This document shows positions 25,378-37,899 of a stretch of 64,000 bases of DNA, piece after piece. Numbering within the stretch: the stretch's first letter is position 1; each line of letters begins with the position of its first letter. Origin of the DNA: Adineta steineri (taxonomy: Eukaryota; Rotifera; Eurotatoria; Adinetida; Adinetidae); NCBI GenBank assembly GCA_905250115.1, contig CAJNOI010000059.1:310001-374000 (forward strand), read 5' to 3'. The position numbers and the translations under genes were made by a program. The notes below the pieces were generated by a model that saw nothing but the letters and a program-made list of their open reading frames with translations, was not told where the DNA came from and searched no databases.

Positions 25378-28063
25378 ATGGTTTAGCATAACGTTCAATG
25401 TATTCATTCTACTGTTTTTATAGTCATACTTCATTTAGATATGATAAAAATCATATCTAACTTGATTTTTCGGTAAATTACTTGACGTTATTATTGGTAA
25501 AATACAATCATCATTTTATTTTAGTATATGTGATAGATACTTTCCTTTATATGGTTTTCGACGATGGTGATATAAATATAAAATGGTATGTCGTCGTCAT
25601 CATATTGTGTGTTTTCTTTTTCTTCTATCCGGTTGTTGAGAGATAACTACTACTGCTGCTGTTTATTGTTTAATTAAAAAATTTCTTTTCATTTTTGTGT
25701 TTTTTTTTCTATCATCTTCATTATCATCAACCTTGTGTATTATTTTAGCGTTATTAGAATGTTTTTTTTTGTGTTTACGTTCTTTCTTTGTTTTTTTTTT
25801 CATGTTATATTTTTGCTATTATCAAGGTTTTCATTGATTGTCTTCTTGAATCGTTCTTTCTCTTTCTTTCTCTCGTTTTCTAACTCACGAGTTGAAAACG
25901 AAAATTCTAAAGAAAAAAATCGTGCTACGTTTAACGTCAATTTGTATTGTATTTGTCTTATTTAATGAGGATTAACTGATGTGACAAAGGATTATTTAGA
26001 TTGATTATATATCACTTGTCTTTTGTTTTATAATGGATACTTTTTTTTAGTTCGATTCTGAAATAAGAATCTTATAATTTTTTCAGGGATTACTTAGATA
26101 TACAATTTTTATCCCCTCTGATTTATAGGAATAAACTAAAATATTTCTGTTTTATTTATTCCGCATTTAGCATAGATAAACTACCTGCTATGAGAATCTA
26201 CGAATGATAATAGTATAGACTTGCTATTTTATATTATGAGGTTTTGACAGAAGTTTTCTGTAAATACTATTTAAAATAGAATGATCGAATAGTAAAGCTC
26301 GATATGTAACTAATAGAATATTTCCGAGTAACATCATTTGTTAGCTTCCGAAAGCTTTTGGATTTTTTTAAATAAGAAATCAAACTAAAGATAACTTCTG
26401 ATGCTATTGTAAAGGCTCGTAATCGACTTTTTGTTTTATTTTCATTCCAGAAGTTTTAATAACAGATTTTGTTAGTCGCTATAAATGAGTACAAGGTCTA
26501 ATCGAAATATATTGTGTATTAGCACCATAAGTCAATATTGATTTAATATCAATATTGAAAAAAATCGAAATATTCTAGGAGTGAGAAAATAGTCTTATCT
26601 ACATCTGTCGTTTTGATTTAAATGCATACTCACTTTTTTGTAATGATTAAGAATAGTAAATTCGAATGTTTCAGGATGCATTTTCACTTTTTTTTCATCA
26701 TGGTAACTATAACGTTGATTAGTAAGATTTAGATTATTAAATTATACGAAATTTCAATAAATTTTATCTCGTTGAATATATTAGTTCAATATATTTCATT
26801 GAAAAGAGTTGCAATTTGTTGAATATTAACAATAATTTAAAAATCATATTTTCTTTTGTATAAGATTATTAAGACTAACATTTTAGACTTTTTACATAAA
26901 ATTATGTTTTTAATTAAGAAAAGTATATGTTATTAGATAAAGTATTTTGTTAGATTCAATCAGGATAGTAACAATTTATTCGTATTGATTTCAATTCGAT
27001 TGTAGTAGAGACTTGTTAAATATTATGTTTATATTTAAGAGTCAATTATTAGGTAGAGGTGTAGATTGAAATTTTTTCGATTCTTTCGAAATTTTACTTA
27101 TGAATAGGCATTATGTCTGATAGATGCTAAGAATTCTCTATTTTAATTTATACAAGTGCAGTTCGTATAAATATACTTTCGAACATCGTTCAGTTTGTGA
27201 CATGTTTAAACGAACATAGTTGTTAGAAAAGAATGATAATATATGATGTACGAAAGAATGGATGTGCTCAGATATGTGATTATGACTTGGTCAATTGGTA
27301 TTTGGATCTTTTTCCTGATCGTCGATACAAAATGGACATCTTCAAAACGCTTGTTTTCTATCCAAACAAGTAATAACCATCAGTTCGATTATGGATTTTT
27401 CATATAATATGTTTCGCTACTTTTCTGCATATGTTTATTTTCTCTCGCTTTATTTTTGTAACTTTCGTATGCGTGTAAAAGTGACTAATTTGGAAAATTA
27501 TTCATAACTTAATTTTTTTATTTTGTTTAGGTAATAATCACACAATGGTTCAAAACAAAATAGTTAACAATCACAAAGAGATAAGTATAACTATCTATTA
27601 AACATCGAAACAAACTTTATCAAAAGCGAATCGATCAAATATACTCAAATTCTTCAGTAAGGTCAGTGACTTCATTTCTTAGGAATATATAACGAATTGA
27701 AATATATAAAAAAAAAACAATGAACCGTCGAAAGTACGTTTGAAGCAATATGTTGTTTTACAAAATTATTTGCATTGGACTTTTCATTTCAAATATGTCC
27801 TAGAAAACGATTAATGTTATATAAACAAATGAAAAATATACAGTCTTGTCATTTTTTAGGTTATTGTTATAAGTAAGTAACTATTTATTCTAAATCGTAT
27901 TTAATAACAACGATTATAATGAAATCGACTACAGGAATTATTTCAATTAATATAGTTCGAAGAATTTCAAGGACAAACTTTTTCTCATTTGGCTGAGCAT
28001 TTGATGAATTGTACTTAACTATTATTTCTTTCTATTCTAATTTATTATTTTCAGATATAAATT
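25378..28063. other. Gene-free interval after the NUFIP1-like gene
   Basis: About 2.7 kb of AT-rich sequence, probably 3'UTR of the upstream gene at first and then promoter of the ECHDC3-like gene. A frame at 25,735-25,965 is a Phe/Ser-rich reading of pyrimidine tracts and is not credible as a protein. No repeat or RNA gene was recognised. Confidence 0.4.
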
Positions 28064-29034
28064 ATGCTTTCTCAACGAGCTCTTCTTCTTCAGAATTCAT
28101 TTAAAAATATTTTACACCGTTATGCATCATCATCAACAACAAGTTTAGTAAATGTTTCAACTAGTCATGATAATCAAATTTGTCGTATTAAATTAAATAA
28201 TCCACGTCAACGCAATATTCTTTCCTTTGCAATGATGAATGATTTAATGAAAGCTATTGTGGAGAATGAGCAACGTTCACGTGTTATTATTCTTACAGCT
28301 GGCGATCAGACTGTATTTAGTTCTGGTCATAGTCTCAAAGAATTAGCTGAATTAAGTAAAAAAAATGCAAGTGCTTCGGTTTTTGATCGATGTACTGAAC
28401 TTATGTTAAAGTATAACAGACTATTTCATAAAGAAATCCTTATTTTTCTCTTAAAGAGTTCGTCATTTATCTATACCTGTTATTGCTGAAGTATTTGGTC
28501 TTGCTGCAGCTGCTGGTTGTCAACTTGTAGCAAGTTGTGATATTGTAGTAGCAGGTGAAAATGCTTCATTTTCTGTTCCCGGTGTTAAACATGGGTAAGG
28601 ATCGTTCATTTATTTTTACATATTGATAAAATTTCAATGTATTTATTAGATTATTTTGTATTACACCAGCTGTTGCTGTTCGTGAATCGATTACAAATCC
28701 AAAATTGTCTTCTTTAATGTTATATACTGGCGAACCAATATCAGCAAAAGAAGCTTATGAGCATGGTCTTGTTAGTCGTATTGTTGGTGAGAATGATTTA
28801 GAACGTGAAACAAATAAAATTGCTGAACAGATTTGCGCACACAGCCGACCTGTGGTTGCTGTTGGAAAAAAATATTTACAAATGAAAGATGAAAAAGATA
28901 ATTTACTGAATGATTATAAAATCGCAACACAAGGTATGGTTGAAAATCTTCATCTGAAAGATACTCAATATGGACTTGAATCATTTATTAAAAAAACACG
29001 TCCAGTATGGTCTCATCAAAATGACACAATTTAA
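28064..29034 (+). CDS. ECHDC3: ECHDC3-like enoyl-CoA hydratase/isomerase-fold protein, mitochondrial (289 aa)
   Basis: Exons 28064-28410, 28457-28594 and 28650-29034, with introns of 46 and 55 bp. The N-terminus (MLSQRALLLQNSFKNILHRY) is basic, amphipathic and lacks acidic residues, which fits a mitochondrial presequence. The crotonase fold shows LNNPRQRNILS, SSGHSLKEL, the oxyanion-hole region AAAAGCQLVASCDI, then PGVKHGLF, MLYTGEPISA and the C-terminal RPVWSH typical of ECHDC3. The two glutamates of true enoyl-CoA hydratases are absent (Gln in AGCQL; Gly in VPGV), as in the ECHDC3 family, so hydratase activity is unlikely. The molecular role of the family is not settled. A 3' splice site (TTTTCAG) lies nine bases before the ATG. 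The gene converges on the ADP-ribosyltransferase gene, leaving about 310 bp between stop codons. Confidence 0.93.
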
Positions 29035-29345
29035 AAATATTATCTCAAACAGTAATCTTTTTTTAATAGTATAATTGATACATCTGACTGGATCATTCCA
29101 AATAATCAAAGTATTAATCATCTATTTTTGATCTTTATTAAAGCATCTGATGAATAATTGATATGAATTTTTAAAAGAATTGTTATTTATCTCAATGTTA
29201 ATTTTTGGGCTTTTATAAAAATAAATAAATTATTAAATACATATCTTTTGATAATGTCTACTTGTAAAAAATCGATGTTGAATTATATTCTTTTTCATGA
29301 TAAAGAAAGTATAAAAAAATAGTTGAATGTTCTATTAACGTTCCG

Positions 29346-31809
29346 TTATGATAATATAGGTTCACTTGGTAGATTTCGAATAAGTTCTTCAATATCTGTA
29401 ACATTAGAATTATCAGGTGACTGTGTTTCACCGTAAATCTTCGCTGCTTTCTCAAGTTCTATTCGGCATTGTTGGAGATTACCCATTTTTTGATAGACAA
29501 GCCCAATCTTTTTGTATGTTAATGCAATATCTGGATGTATGCGTGAAACAAATCTTAACATTATTTGAAGTGATGTTTCATAATATCCTAGTGCAAGCTG
29601 ATATTGAGTAAGATGAGTACGAATTTTAGCAAGACCGTTGCATATATTAGCATAAGTAGGCTCATTAATAGCATTGTGTTTCATCATAATCATTTCAGCT
29701 TGAGAATAATGTGAAAATGCTTCCAGAAAATTATTTTGTTTGTCATATTCAAAAGCAATATTAATAAGACATAAAACGAGATTCATGTGATTATCTCCAT
29801 CGGATTGCTTTCGAATCGTTAAAACCTGTTTAAAATGGTGTAGTGAATTAGTAAAATCTTCCTTTTTTGAATAAGCAACTGCCAAATAATTATGAGTTTG
29901 TACCAGACTCGGATCATTAGTCAGTGATGTTTGAATTTTCATATTCAATGCATTTTTAAACGACGTAAGACTTGCCTCTATATTATTTTTGGTAAGTTCT
30001 ACAAGTCCCAATGCATTATGACATTGAAATTGATCTGGATGATTGTCTGGTAATCTCTTAAGACAGTCTCGAATATAAGATTCACCCACATCACACATAC
30101 TTGTATCACCTAACGAGGTGCCAATACCAAAGCACAACTTACCAAATGAAATAACATTTGTTTCTGCACGATTATCAAAGCATTGATCCTTTATGTTATC
30201 AAACGTTGCTTTTAGTCCATTGTCACTACCATCATCATCATTTGCACATAACTTCATATTAATATTTACTACACCATCTTGTGTTTCTTCTATACTGATA
30301 ATTTTGAAAAGTGATCCTATCATAAATAGAACATCATTTGGATCATTATAATCACTAAGAGAACCAATCTTCGCAAATGGTTTGATATTCGAAATTTCTG
30401 GATCAGCATCAATAATAAATAATATATGTTTACATTCATTAGTTGAAGGATAATTGGACATGTATGAAACGATTGTTTCACGATTTGAATTTGTTAAAAA
30501 GAAATATTTCGGTGCAATAGTTTTTCCGTCAAAAGTTTTTAATTGTTCAAATTTTTCATTTGACATTTCTTCGCATCGATATACTCGGATAGAAGACGTA
30601 CATTTATTTTGTTCAAGTTGCTTGTAGATATCATGTATAAAAACTCGACAATAAAGTATTGAATCAATTTGGCAGTTCATGAAACTATATTCTAGATATC
30701 CACAAAAGAATTGATTTTTATAAAGCCACGATATTGCTTTATCAGGTGAATAACTAACTGAAAATTCTTGAATTAAAGCTAATATTGTATCATTTCCATT
30801 CATAATATGTTGACACAAGGAAATAAAATCATCTTTGTCTGCAGAATTCAATTTCATCGAAGTTATGCATTCAAAACAGCTATCAGAAATCATATATGAA
30901 ATATCCAATGCATATGAATTATTAATTTGTGGTAAAGCAGTTGAGACTGTATCTACTTGCGATGGAGTAGTTGTAGATATTTCTGGCTGTGTTGCATTAG
31001 TGTCAGACATTTCCTTGTCAGATGAAGTATCTGTTTGCGGTGGAGTAGTTGTAGGCATTTCTGGCTGTGTTACAGTGGTGTCAGGCATCTCCTTGTCTGA
31101 TGATGTATCTGGCAACACATCTGTCTTCGTTCTAACTGCATTAGACAAGTCCATTTCTGATGGAGTAGTTGCAGATAATTCTGTTTCTGATACAGGGGGT
31201 ATAGATGTTTTCCCGATCAGTGCATGATTAGCACGACGAACAGTTGGATTTGGTTGAAGTTGTTTATAAAGAGAATCAAAGTCTACAAAAACACCTCTGA
31301 TCTAAAAAAAAATAAACTTGTTTTCGTTAACATAAAGAAAATAATTTTTCAATTAATAAATATTTCTCTAAGATAAATTTAGTTTCACTTAATAGTATTC
31401 AAAAAATATTAAAGTTATATAATGAAATATAAAATCCTGCATATTTATCAATCTATTCTTTTGTAGTAAAAAAATCTGCCTAACTGATAAATACCTTATC
31501 ATATTGCTTGGCCCATTTTTCATGTTCGTCTTTCTTCATACAATAAACATAAATGTCAATGATGTGTGTTAGTTGGTGAATATCAGGCACAATTTGTTGA
31601 CCTAAACTACCATTAACAATTAACGTAATTTCAACAGGTTCCGATTGAGTTTTAATATATTCTTCACATTTGTTTTTATCATTATATATTCTCAAATTTT
31701 TATCGAGAAGACGTAATTGTTGTTTCTCAATATTATCCTCTCCGGCATCATATGCAGAACCATCTAACCAAACAAGTGAAATCGTATCGACGTTAATTTT
31801 ATCACTCAT
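29346..31809 (-). CDS. ADP-ribosyltransferase-fold/TPR protein with degraded active site (756 aa)
   Basis: Exons 31495-31809 and 29346-31301. The start chosen is ATG (MSDKINVD) at 31,809; an in-frame upstream ATG at 31,893 would add 28 residues. Order: an N-terminal alpha/beta domain of about 105 residues (ISLVWLDGSAYDAG..VEITLIVNGSLGQQ), as seen in bdelloid ART-TPR proteins; a Ser/Thr/Pro linker with two copies of a repeat of about 27 residues around DTSSDKEM; an arginine-type mono-ADP-ribosyltransferase fold (R347 in RVYRC, FFLTNS at 372-377, AKIGSLSDYN then DPNDVLFMIG); and at least five TPR units to the end (HNALGLVELTKNN, HNYLAVAYSKKED, TYKKIGLVYQKMGN). The catalytic ExE before the LF strand is replaced by PND, and the STS motif is LTNS. 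Enzyme activity is therefore doubtful and a scaffold role is possible. The many related genes in bdelloids are established; the function of this one is unknown. Confidence 0.85.
30937..31120 (-). repeat. In-frame tandem repeat inside the ART/TPR linker
   Basis: Two tandem copies of a unit of roughly 84 bp encode DTSSDKEM(P/S)DT followed by TQPE and TTTP. A further partial copy lies on the start side. The repeat lengthens a Ser/Thr/Pro linker, and unit number is likely to vary between alleles. Confidence 0.6.
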
Positions 31810-33139
31810 TTTTGTTATTATATATAAATATTCCAAGTAAAATTCTTCGCAACTATTTAAATATGTAGTAAATATGTTGGAAAAAACATACAAAATGCAT
31901 ATCGTAATGAGTCATCGAAACACGCAGAGAAAAGAAAATATTCATAAAATATTTTTTTTCTTCCTTTCTATCATAGAAACCATGACATGGACGCTTTTTA
32001 CCAACAACGACAACACGCACATTGGCAAATAACGCGTCGATATATAAAAAATTTCAAAAATCATACATGTGCAATACAATCAGTTTTTTACGTCACTAGG
32101 TTATATATAATTTATAGAAACAGAAAAACAATTTTATTCAACAGATACTATATACAATATTTCAAGTTATTGCGTCATATATTTTTTTTTTCATCGAAAA
32201 AAAAACACCTTGAAGTATTGGTAAAGAAAAAAAAGTGTTTTTGTTTATATTTCTTATAATATATATCTATTTTTAAAAGATTCTTTTTTTTTGCTGAAAT
32301 TTTTGTTTACATTTCAAATCAATCACTAGAAACTATAAGAATTTAATGATACTAAAATTTCCAAAATAAAATAGCTCAAAAATATTATACTGTTATTTCA
32401 AATCTTGTAATTGAATTGTATCACATTATAATTAAACAGACCTCGCCTTTCTTTGACTATAAACGATTAAAAGTCATGAATCAGTTATATATATTCTTTA
32501 TCTTTACTTCGATTTAATATAAAATATTTTGGGCTATTCATCTCTGAATATAACATTCTCTTCTATCTCTCATGTTTGTTTGTTTCCATCTACACTCCTC
32601 TCACTTGTCTTTTTACTCCTCTTCCATATTTTATTGTTCTGAGTCAGAGAGGATATGTTGGAATGTATGTATACATGAGAGAAGACGTTGGCAGCGGTAG
32701 ATACATACTGTTTTGTTCTGTGTATTTGGTGTATGTGTGATGCAGCATCATTCTTTTTATATAGATTAGTGTTCGATTATGGAATAAACTAATATTTCAC
32801 AGATTGATATTTTATAATAAATATTAATAAGATTGTTCATTTTCATGCATTTTATTTTGTTTCATTTTTCTTAATGTAACAATAGACTTGGTTTACGTCA
32901 AAGTAAGATATTCTCTCACAATGGATATTTTTCTTACAGTAACATTTATCAACAATTGTTATAGTCGATTGTTCGATATGATCACTTATAGTAATATTCT
33001 ATTACATCGAACGAAAACAGAAGCATAATGATCAAACAATCTTAATATGTTTATCACTCAAACCACATCCACACCCGCACCCTCAATTTGTTTCTATATA
33101 AAACAGGAGGAAAAAAATGAAATCAATTCAAAATATTTA
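31810..33139. other. Interval with a telomere-like tract
   Basis: This contains the promoter side of the ART/TPR gene (minus) and the 3' flank of the next minus-strand gene. At 33,060-33,090 is CCACATCCACACCCGCACCC, a degenerate C-rich tract like the bdelloid telomere unit. Otherwise it is AT-rich with no gene. Confidence 0.4.
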
Positions 33140-35822
33140 TTAATTGACATTATGAGAAAGATTTAAAACAGTTCTTAATAAAACAGTTAAATCGATATCA
33201 TTTAGATCCACTGAAGTTAATCGTTTACGTATTTTCTTATATGTTTGCATACGTGATATTCGATGAGATGAACGAGGAAGTTCAACAACTTCAATTAAAT
33301 GTTCTTCGTGATTAGCAAATTCAAACAAAACGAGACATCGTGAATATAATGGAAGTGATGATTGTGTTTTGTCTGATTCGTAACGCAAGCTGTGCAGATC
33401 ATTTGAATATTCAGATGCGTTATAATTTTGTTTTGTTAATGATGTATTAAATAAAGTTGATTGTTGATTTATATTTATTCTAAAATTAAATTGACTAAAT
33501 TCAGTATCATATTATTGAAACTAACTCGGTTTTCTCCAATGTCGAATCTTTTATTTCAATAACTTCTGTGAATTTGATAGATTTTTCAATATGTGGTACT
33601 AATGCTGTTGATATATTTGTTAAAGATGTAATTTTTGATCTAGGATAACTATTGTCTATTTCATCATTGAGCTTAGATGAGATGCTCATTTCAAACTTAT
33701 TGTCATCCATCGGACTTTTATTTTTTAACATATCACAATAATAATCAACATTTTTATCATCGCATCTAGTGGCTGTTTGTAGATGATTATCAATAGTCAC
33801 AATTGATATTTGTTCATTTTCTATTTTCTCTTTTTCTTCTAACAATGGTTGAGCTATATTATTTATATTCAATTCATCATCGAATGACAAATTGTTTGAT
33901 TTCATGCAGTTTATGATTTTGTCATATTCTAAATTAAAGGTATGAACAAAATTATATGTCTATGGATGTGCGCACTTACCATTATTCAATTTATTTGCAT
34001 TGTAAAATACAAGTAAATCATTATTTTTATTCAAAAGTAACTTTGATGTAGAATCCAAATTATCTGATAATTGTATTGAAATATCAACACTATCATTTGT
34101 TTTTCCAGCATGTACATTATTTGAATTAGATTTTGAAATAAAATCGAAAATTGATATTGTATTATTATTAAGTTCAATTATTTTTCTTGGCAGACTAATT
34201 AACTAAAATGTACAGTAGGTAATAAATTTTACTGAAACTTTTTTCTTTATTACAAATCCCAGAATACAAGTTAAATGAGAGAAAAACAGAGTTTGTAAAT
34301 TTTATTATTCACTATAGTATTTTATACATAATCTATCAGAAATTGATACATATTCGAAAGCTTAGTGAGAAACATTTTTTAATAATTCTTTTAACAAATA
34401 TAAGTCAAAGAAATGAATATTTGCCTGCTTTTTAATTGTTATACTAGGAAAATCAATACAAAAATTTTGATTTTTCCTCTTGGAATTTCAAGTAAATTGT
34501 TAAGAATATGTTCGTAAATGAGATATACGAATCGTGTTTTTCATTCCTATCTAAGGAAATTTAATTTTTCACTATCCATTTTTATTCTGATGCATTTAAC
34601 GATAAACCCTACGATTCATAAAATTATTCTGTTAAAAACAAATTAATTTATAATAAATGTTGAGATTTATTTAAATTAAAGGACTAAATGGATGGTAAGA
34701 AAAATATTGCGAAATTTTTTACATTATTCATACATATCTTTTAAAGAGATTTTTTCTTCTATATTGTAATATAGATAGTCATATCAATTTCGATATTATT
34801 TTTATTAAAATAAAAAGTTTTCTATACATTTAACAATTTGTATAAGGTAAATGTGGTAAATATACATATTTTCTATTGAAAGTAATATGACTCATCGCGA
34901 GAAAAATAGTTATATTTTATATAAAAATAAGAGTGTATACAAAAAATTTTTCTATTCGATTGATAATATAACGCTATTTTTTTCTGTCATGACATTGATA
35001 TATCTTATTTTTTCTCCAATAAGCTTTCGTCATTTTCAAAAGTGAAACAATGTTATAATTTATTCTAAGCATCACTGAAATTATCTCGTATACATACAGA
35101 TCAATTAAAATTCTTCTGAATTTATTTTTCAAATGCTAAAAATCATAATTTAAAAATACTTTTCTTGATTCTTCATAATATTTGTTATTGCTGATGAAAT
35201 CTTTTTGTAAAGAGAAATTTTTTTCACTGATATAAGTATTAAGCTGTAGAATAAAACAAAGAGCAGCTCTTGTTTGATTATAATTCATATAATTATTCTG
35301 ACGTTTAACGCAATGAATACGTTTTTTTTTGCTCATGTTAATGATACCTTTTACTGTATATACTGTATTTACATTCATAGATTTCGTATTTTTCGAGGGC
35401 ATCATATCTGATGACGTGTTAAAGGTAAAATCTGATGAGTGACTCACGTATTTTGTTATTGGTTTTTCATCAACAAATACGTTTGAGTCATTTAATGCCG
35501 ATTGATAAATCTTCAATATATTACACGGTTAGAAATAAAAATTTCGCAGTGACTAGCTTTTATCAATTACATTTCTAATTACTTTTCTCGGTTTTTTAAA
35601 TGAAGGAAAAGATTGTAAATTGTTTTTCTCTTTTATAATAAATTGTGCAAATGATGCTTGTGCTGTGAATAAAGTTGGTGTTGAATGAACAGAATTATAT
35701 TGCTCAGGTATAAAAGAAACATTTTGATAATTTAATATGTAGCTATTTGGAAACAAATGAGAGTGTCTTAGCACAGTCGTTTCCGATTGATTGTTATCTA
35801 TGCGTATATTGCCGCTGTGCAT
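33140..35822 (-). CDS. Unrecognised five-exon protein (522 aa)
   Basis: Exons, in order of translation: 35571-35822, 35160-35510, 33980-34202, 33526-33928, 33140-33479. The phases join exactly and total 1,569 nt including the stop. Introns are 60, 957, 51 and 46 bp. The fourth intron uses donor GA|GTTAGT. The protein starts MHSGNIRIDNNQSE and is polar, Asn/Ser/Lys-rich and without clear domains. A basic patch (MSKKKRIHCVKRQNN) lies in the second exon. The most structured part is the C-terminus: CLVLFEFANHEEHLIEVVE, a basic stretch (HRISRMQTYKKIRKR), then DLNDIDLTVLLRTVLN, predicted helical. No signal peptide or membrane span. It looks like a fast-evolving nuclear or regulatory protein, but I do not recognise it. 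The long third join is the least certain part. Confidence 0.55.
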
Positions 35823-36668
35823 TGCTCGAGTAATTTAGAGATAATGTATTCATAAACGCAAAAAAAGAAGAAAAATATTACAGGTAGATTTTTCTTATTT
35901 GGAAAATATATAAAAATTTTATCAGAATGAATATAGCGCCATGACTGAAATTTAAGATAATTCTAGAAATATATTTAAATTTTCTTTTTTTTCTTCTTTG
36001 TATTATGTATAAACATTTTTGCTATCAAAACTGCGCATAAAGTATTTATCGTTGATCAATAATTGTATGCACTTTTATAGTCCTGACGTATAAATAATGA
36101 TTTGCATTTTATATGCTATTGATTACAAATGATCACCATTAAAATATAGAAAGACAGAAAAAAACAGAGCGAAGACGTGCATTTTTTCATGGACATAGAC
36201 GCCTATGCAAGTAGATGATAAAGAAAATGCAATCTTTTGCGTTCTGCTCATTCTTTTTCATATTATAGTCACCATTATTTTTTTTTGGATAAATAGAATG
36301 CAATCAAGTGTAACTTCCTGATCGTATACATATACAAACACCAATAGAATCAAACCACGATATATTATACATAAAAATATTTTGTTTTTATTAGACTGAA
36401 ATAATTTTTTGCGTCGATTTTATACTAAGCGAAATCGGCGGACGGTAACGTATGTAAAAGCTTTTTAGTAGTCTTCGCAGTTTTATAAGAGCTGATAAGG
36501 AATATTAGATGTTTAAACATGCTAGTAGGCAAATACTGGGTGAGTCATAATCATTGCGACATTTAACAATTTGTAAGCATCTCAGTAAAAATAAATTATA
36601 TAACTTTGATACTATTTTTTAAACATGTATCTTAAATAGTTCTATAGAAATTGTAAGAACGAATCGCT
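35823..36668. other. Upstream region, no gene seen
   Basis: AT-rich sequence with only short frames. It includes a small hairpin-like stretch near 36,413-36,440 (CGATTT..AAATCG). It is the start of a gene-poor, element-rich segment that lasts to about 42.5 kb. Confidence 0.35.
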
Positions 36669-36975
36669 ATTGGCTTATACTAATTATGAAGCTTCCATAT
36701 TCAAAACAAATGAGTCATATATTGAAAAGATATCTTACCATATTAAATCTGTGAAAGACTTTTGCTTAACTACCGAAAATTATTTATATATCCTTTGTAG
36801 AACTTTCGATGGCGCGTCTTGTGAAAGAAAAATAAAAGTGTTGTCACTTTCTAAAATCAAGATATTTGCAAAACAAAAAAGGTCCTCCAAAAACTTAATA
36901 CGGTGGAATATCGCTTCAATATATGACTCATTCATTTTGAATATGAGAGCCGTCATTATTATAATAAGCCATCAG
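36669..36975. mobile_element. MITE-like inverted-repeat element, about 307 bp
   Basis: Arms of about 70 bp (36,669-36,740 and 36,903-36,975) are inverted copies that share TTGGCTTAT at the tip, CATATTCAAAA and GAGTCATATATTGAA. The inner 160 bp are unique. A 118-codon frame overlaps the element by chance and shows no protein character. It is a non-autonomous TIR element. Confidence 0.75.
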
Positions 36976-36983
36976 AGATTACA

Positions 36984-37193
36984 TGTGGCGCCAGGATTTT
37001 ACTTCGGAGCGGCTCAGCTCCCCTAGATTTTGATTGCAAAGGGAGAAGGAAGAGGAGTTTAACCTCGTAAGTCTTAAACTTGCTTAAGAAAATCATAAGT
37101 TTTCAAGAGAACATTTAAAAATCAGGAGCTCAAACAATTTAAAGGTGGGAAGGGATTGAGTCTCCCGTCACCCTACCTCTTGGCGTCGCCACT
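36984..37193. mobile_element. Second MITE-like element with GC-rich ends, about 210 bp
   Basis: The left end reads TGTGGCGCCAGGATTTT and the right end GGCGTCGCCACTA. These are imperfect terminal inverted repeats around TGGCGACGCCA. Just inside are GGAGCGGCTCAGCTCCCC and TTGAGTCTCCCGTCACC. The block is clearly more GC-rich than its surroundings and lies eight bases from the previous element. It has no frame of note. Confidence 0.6.
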
Positions 37194-37899
37194 AACAGAG
37201 ACTTACCCTTGTAGTTTCTACAGAGCTTTTTAAGGTGCATCTTCAAAAAAAAGAATCAAAGTTATGCAATTTATTTTTGCTAAAATATTTACAAAGTCCC
37301 AAACCGCTTCGATACCATCGATTTACTACAGTTAATCGAACAGTTAACCGCAGTTTTTATCCTTAAAAGTTTTTCGAGCTCTTAGAAAAATACCAAATTT
37401 TGATGAAAATTACGCTTTTTACTGTTTCCCAGTGCTTTTGAGCCACTAATAGTAGCTACATCGACTGTTTTGGTTTAATTATCGAGTTTGATTATTATTT
37501 AGAGATGGCGCCACAAAAACAGCTATTTAATGAGATTACGTGACCAATGAAAAAATTGAAGCGACATCTAGCCTAATATACTGTGATTCATAGAAACTGA
37601 CTTTCTTAAGTAAAAGTATGTATTCCGAGGATAAAGAAAACTATTCTGATAAAAAAGTTCATAAAAATATTCCAAAAAGAGAAAGCTGCTTCAACCGTTG
37701 TTTTTTTTTAATAACCGTCGTTCACGGTTGGTTTTGAGCTATTTTCAACGACATAGCTTTCTATGCATGGTCATGAAATACCGTTGATGGAAAACTCGGA
37801 AGAACTGAACAAAAATACTTTATACAAAAAAGAAAGAATAGAAAGAAGACATATGCATATAACTACTATGTTATCGCTATGAGTGAAGTAAAACATCCA

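Noticed and set aside
25735..25965. 76-codon Phe/Ser-rich frame
   Set aside because: It is a translation of pyrimidine tracts in an intergenic region, with no splice partner.
30835..31227. 130-codon plus-strand Val/Ser-rich frame
   Set aside because: It is antisense to the repeated linker of the ART/TPR protein and arises from that repeat.
36640..36990. GGCTTATTATAA on the minus strand near 36,975 recalls the start of the rotifer spliced leader as I remember it
   Set aside because: It is the tip of a terminal inverted repeat, the other arm carries a variant of it, and no donor or Sm site follows.
36670..37026. 118-codon plus-strand frame
   Set aside because: It lies across a MITE-like element and into the next one, with no protein character.
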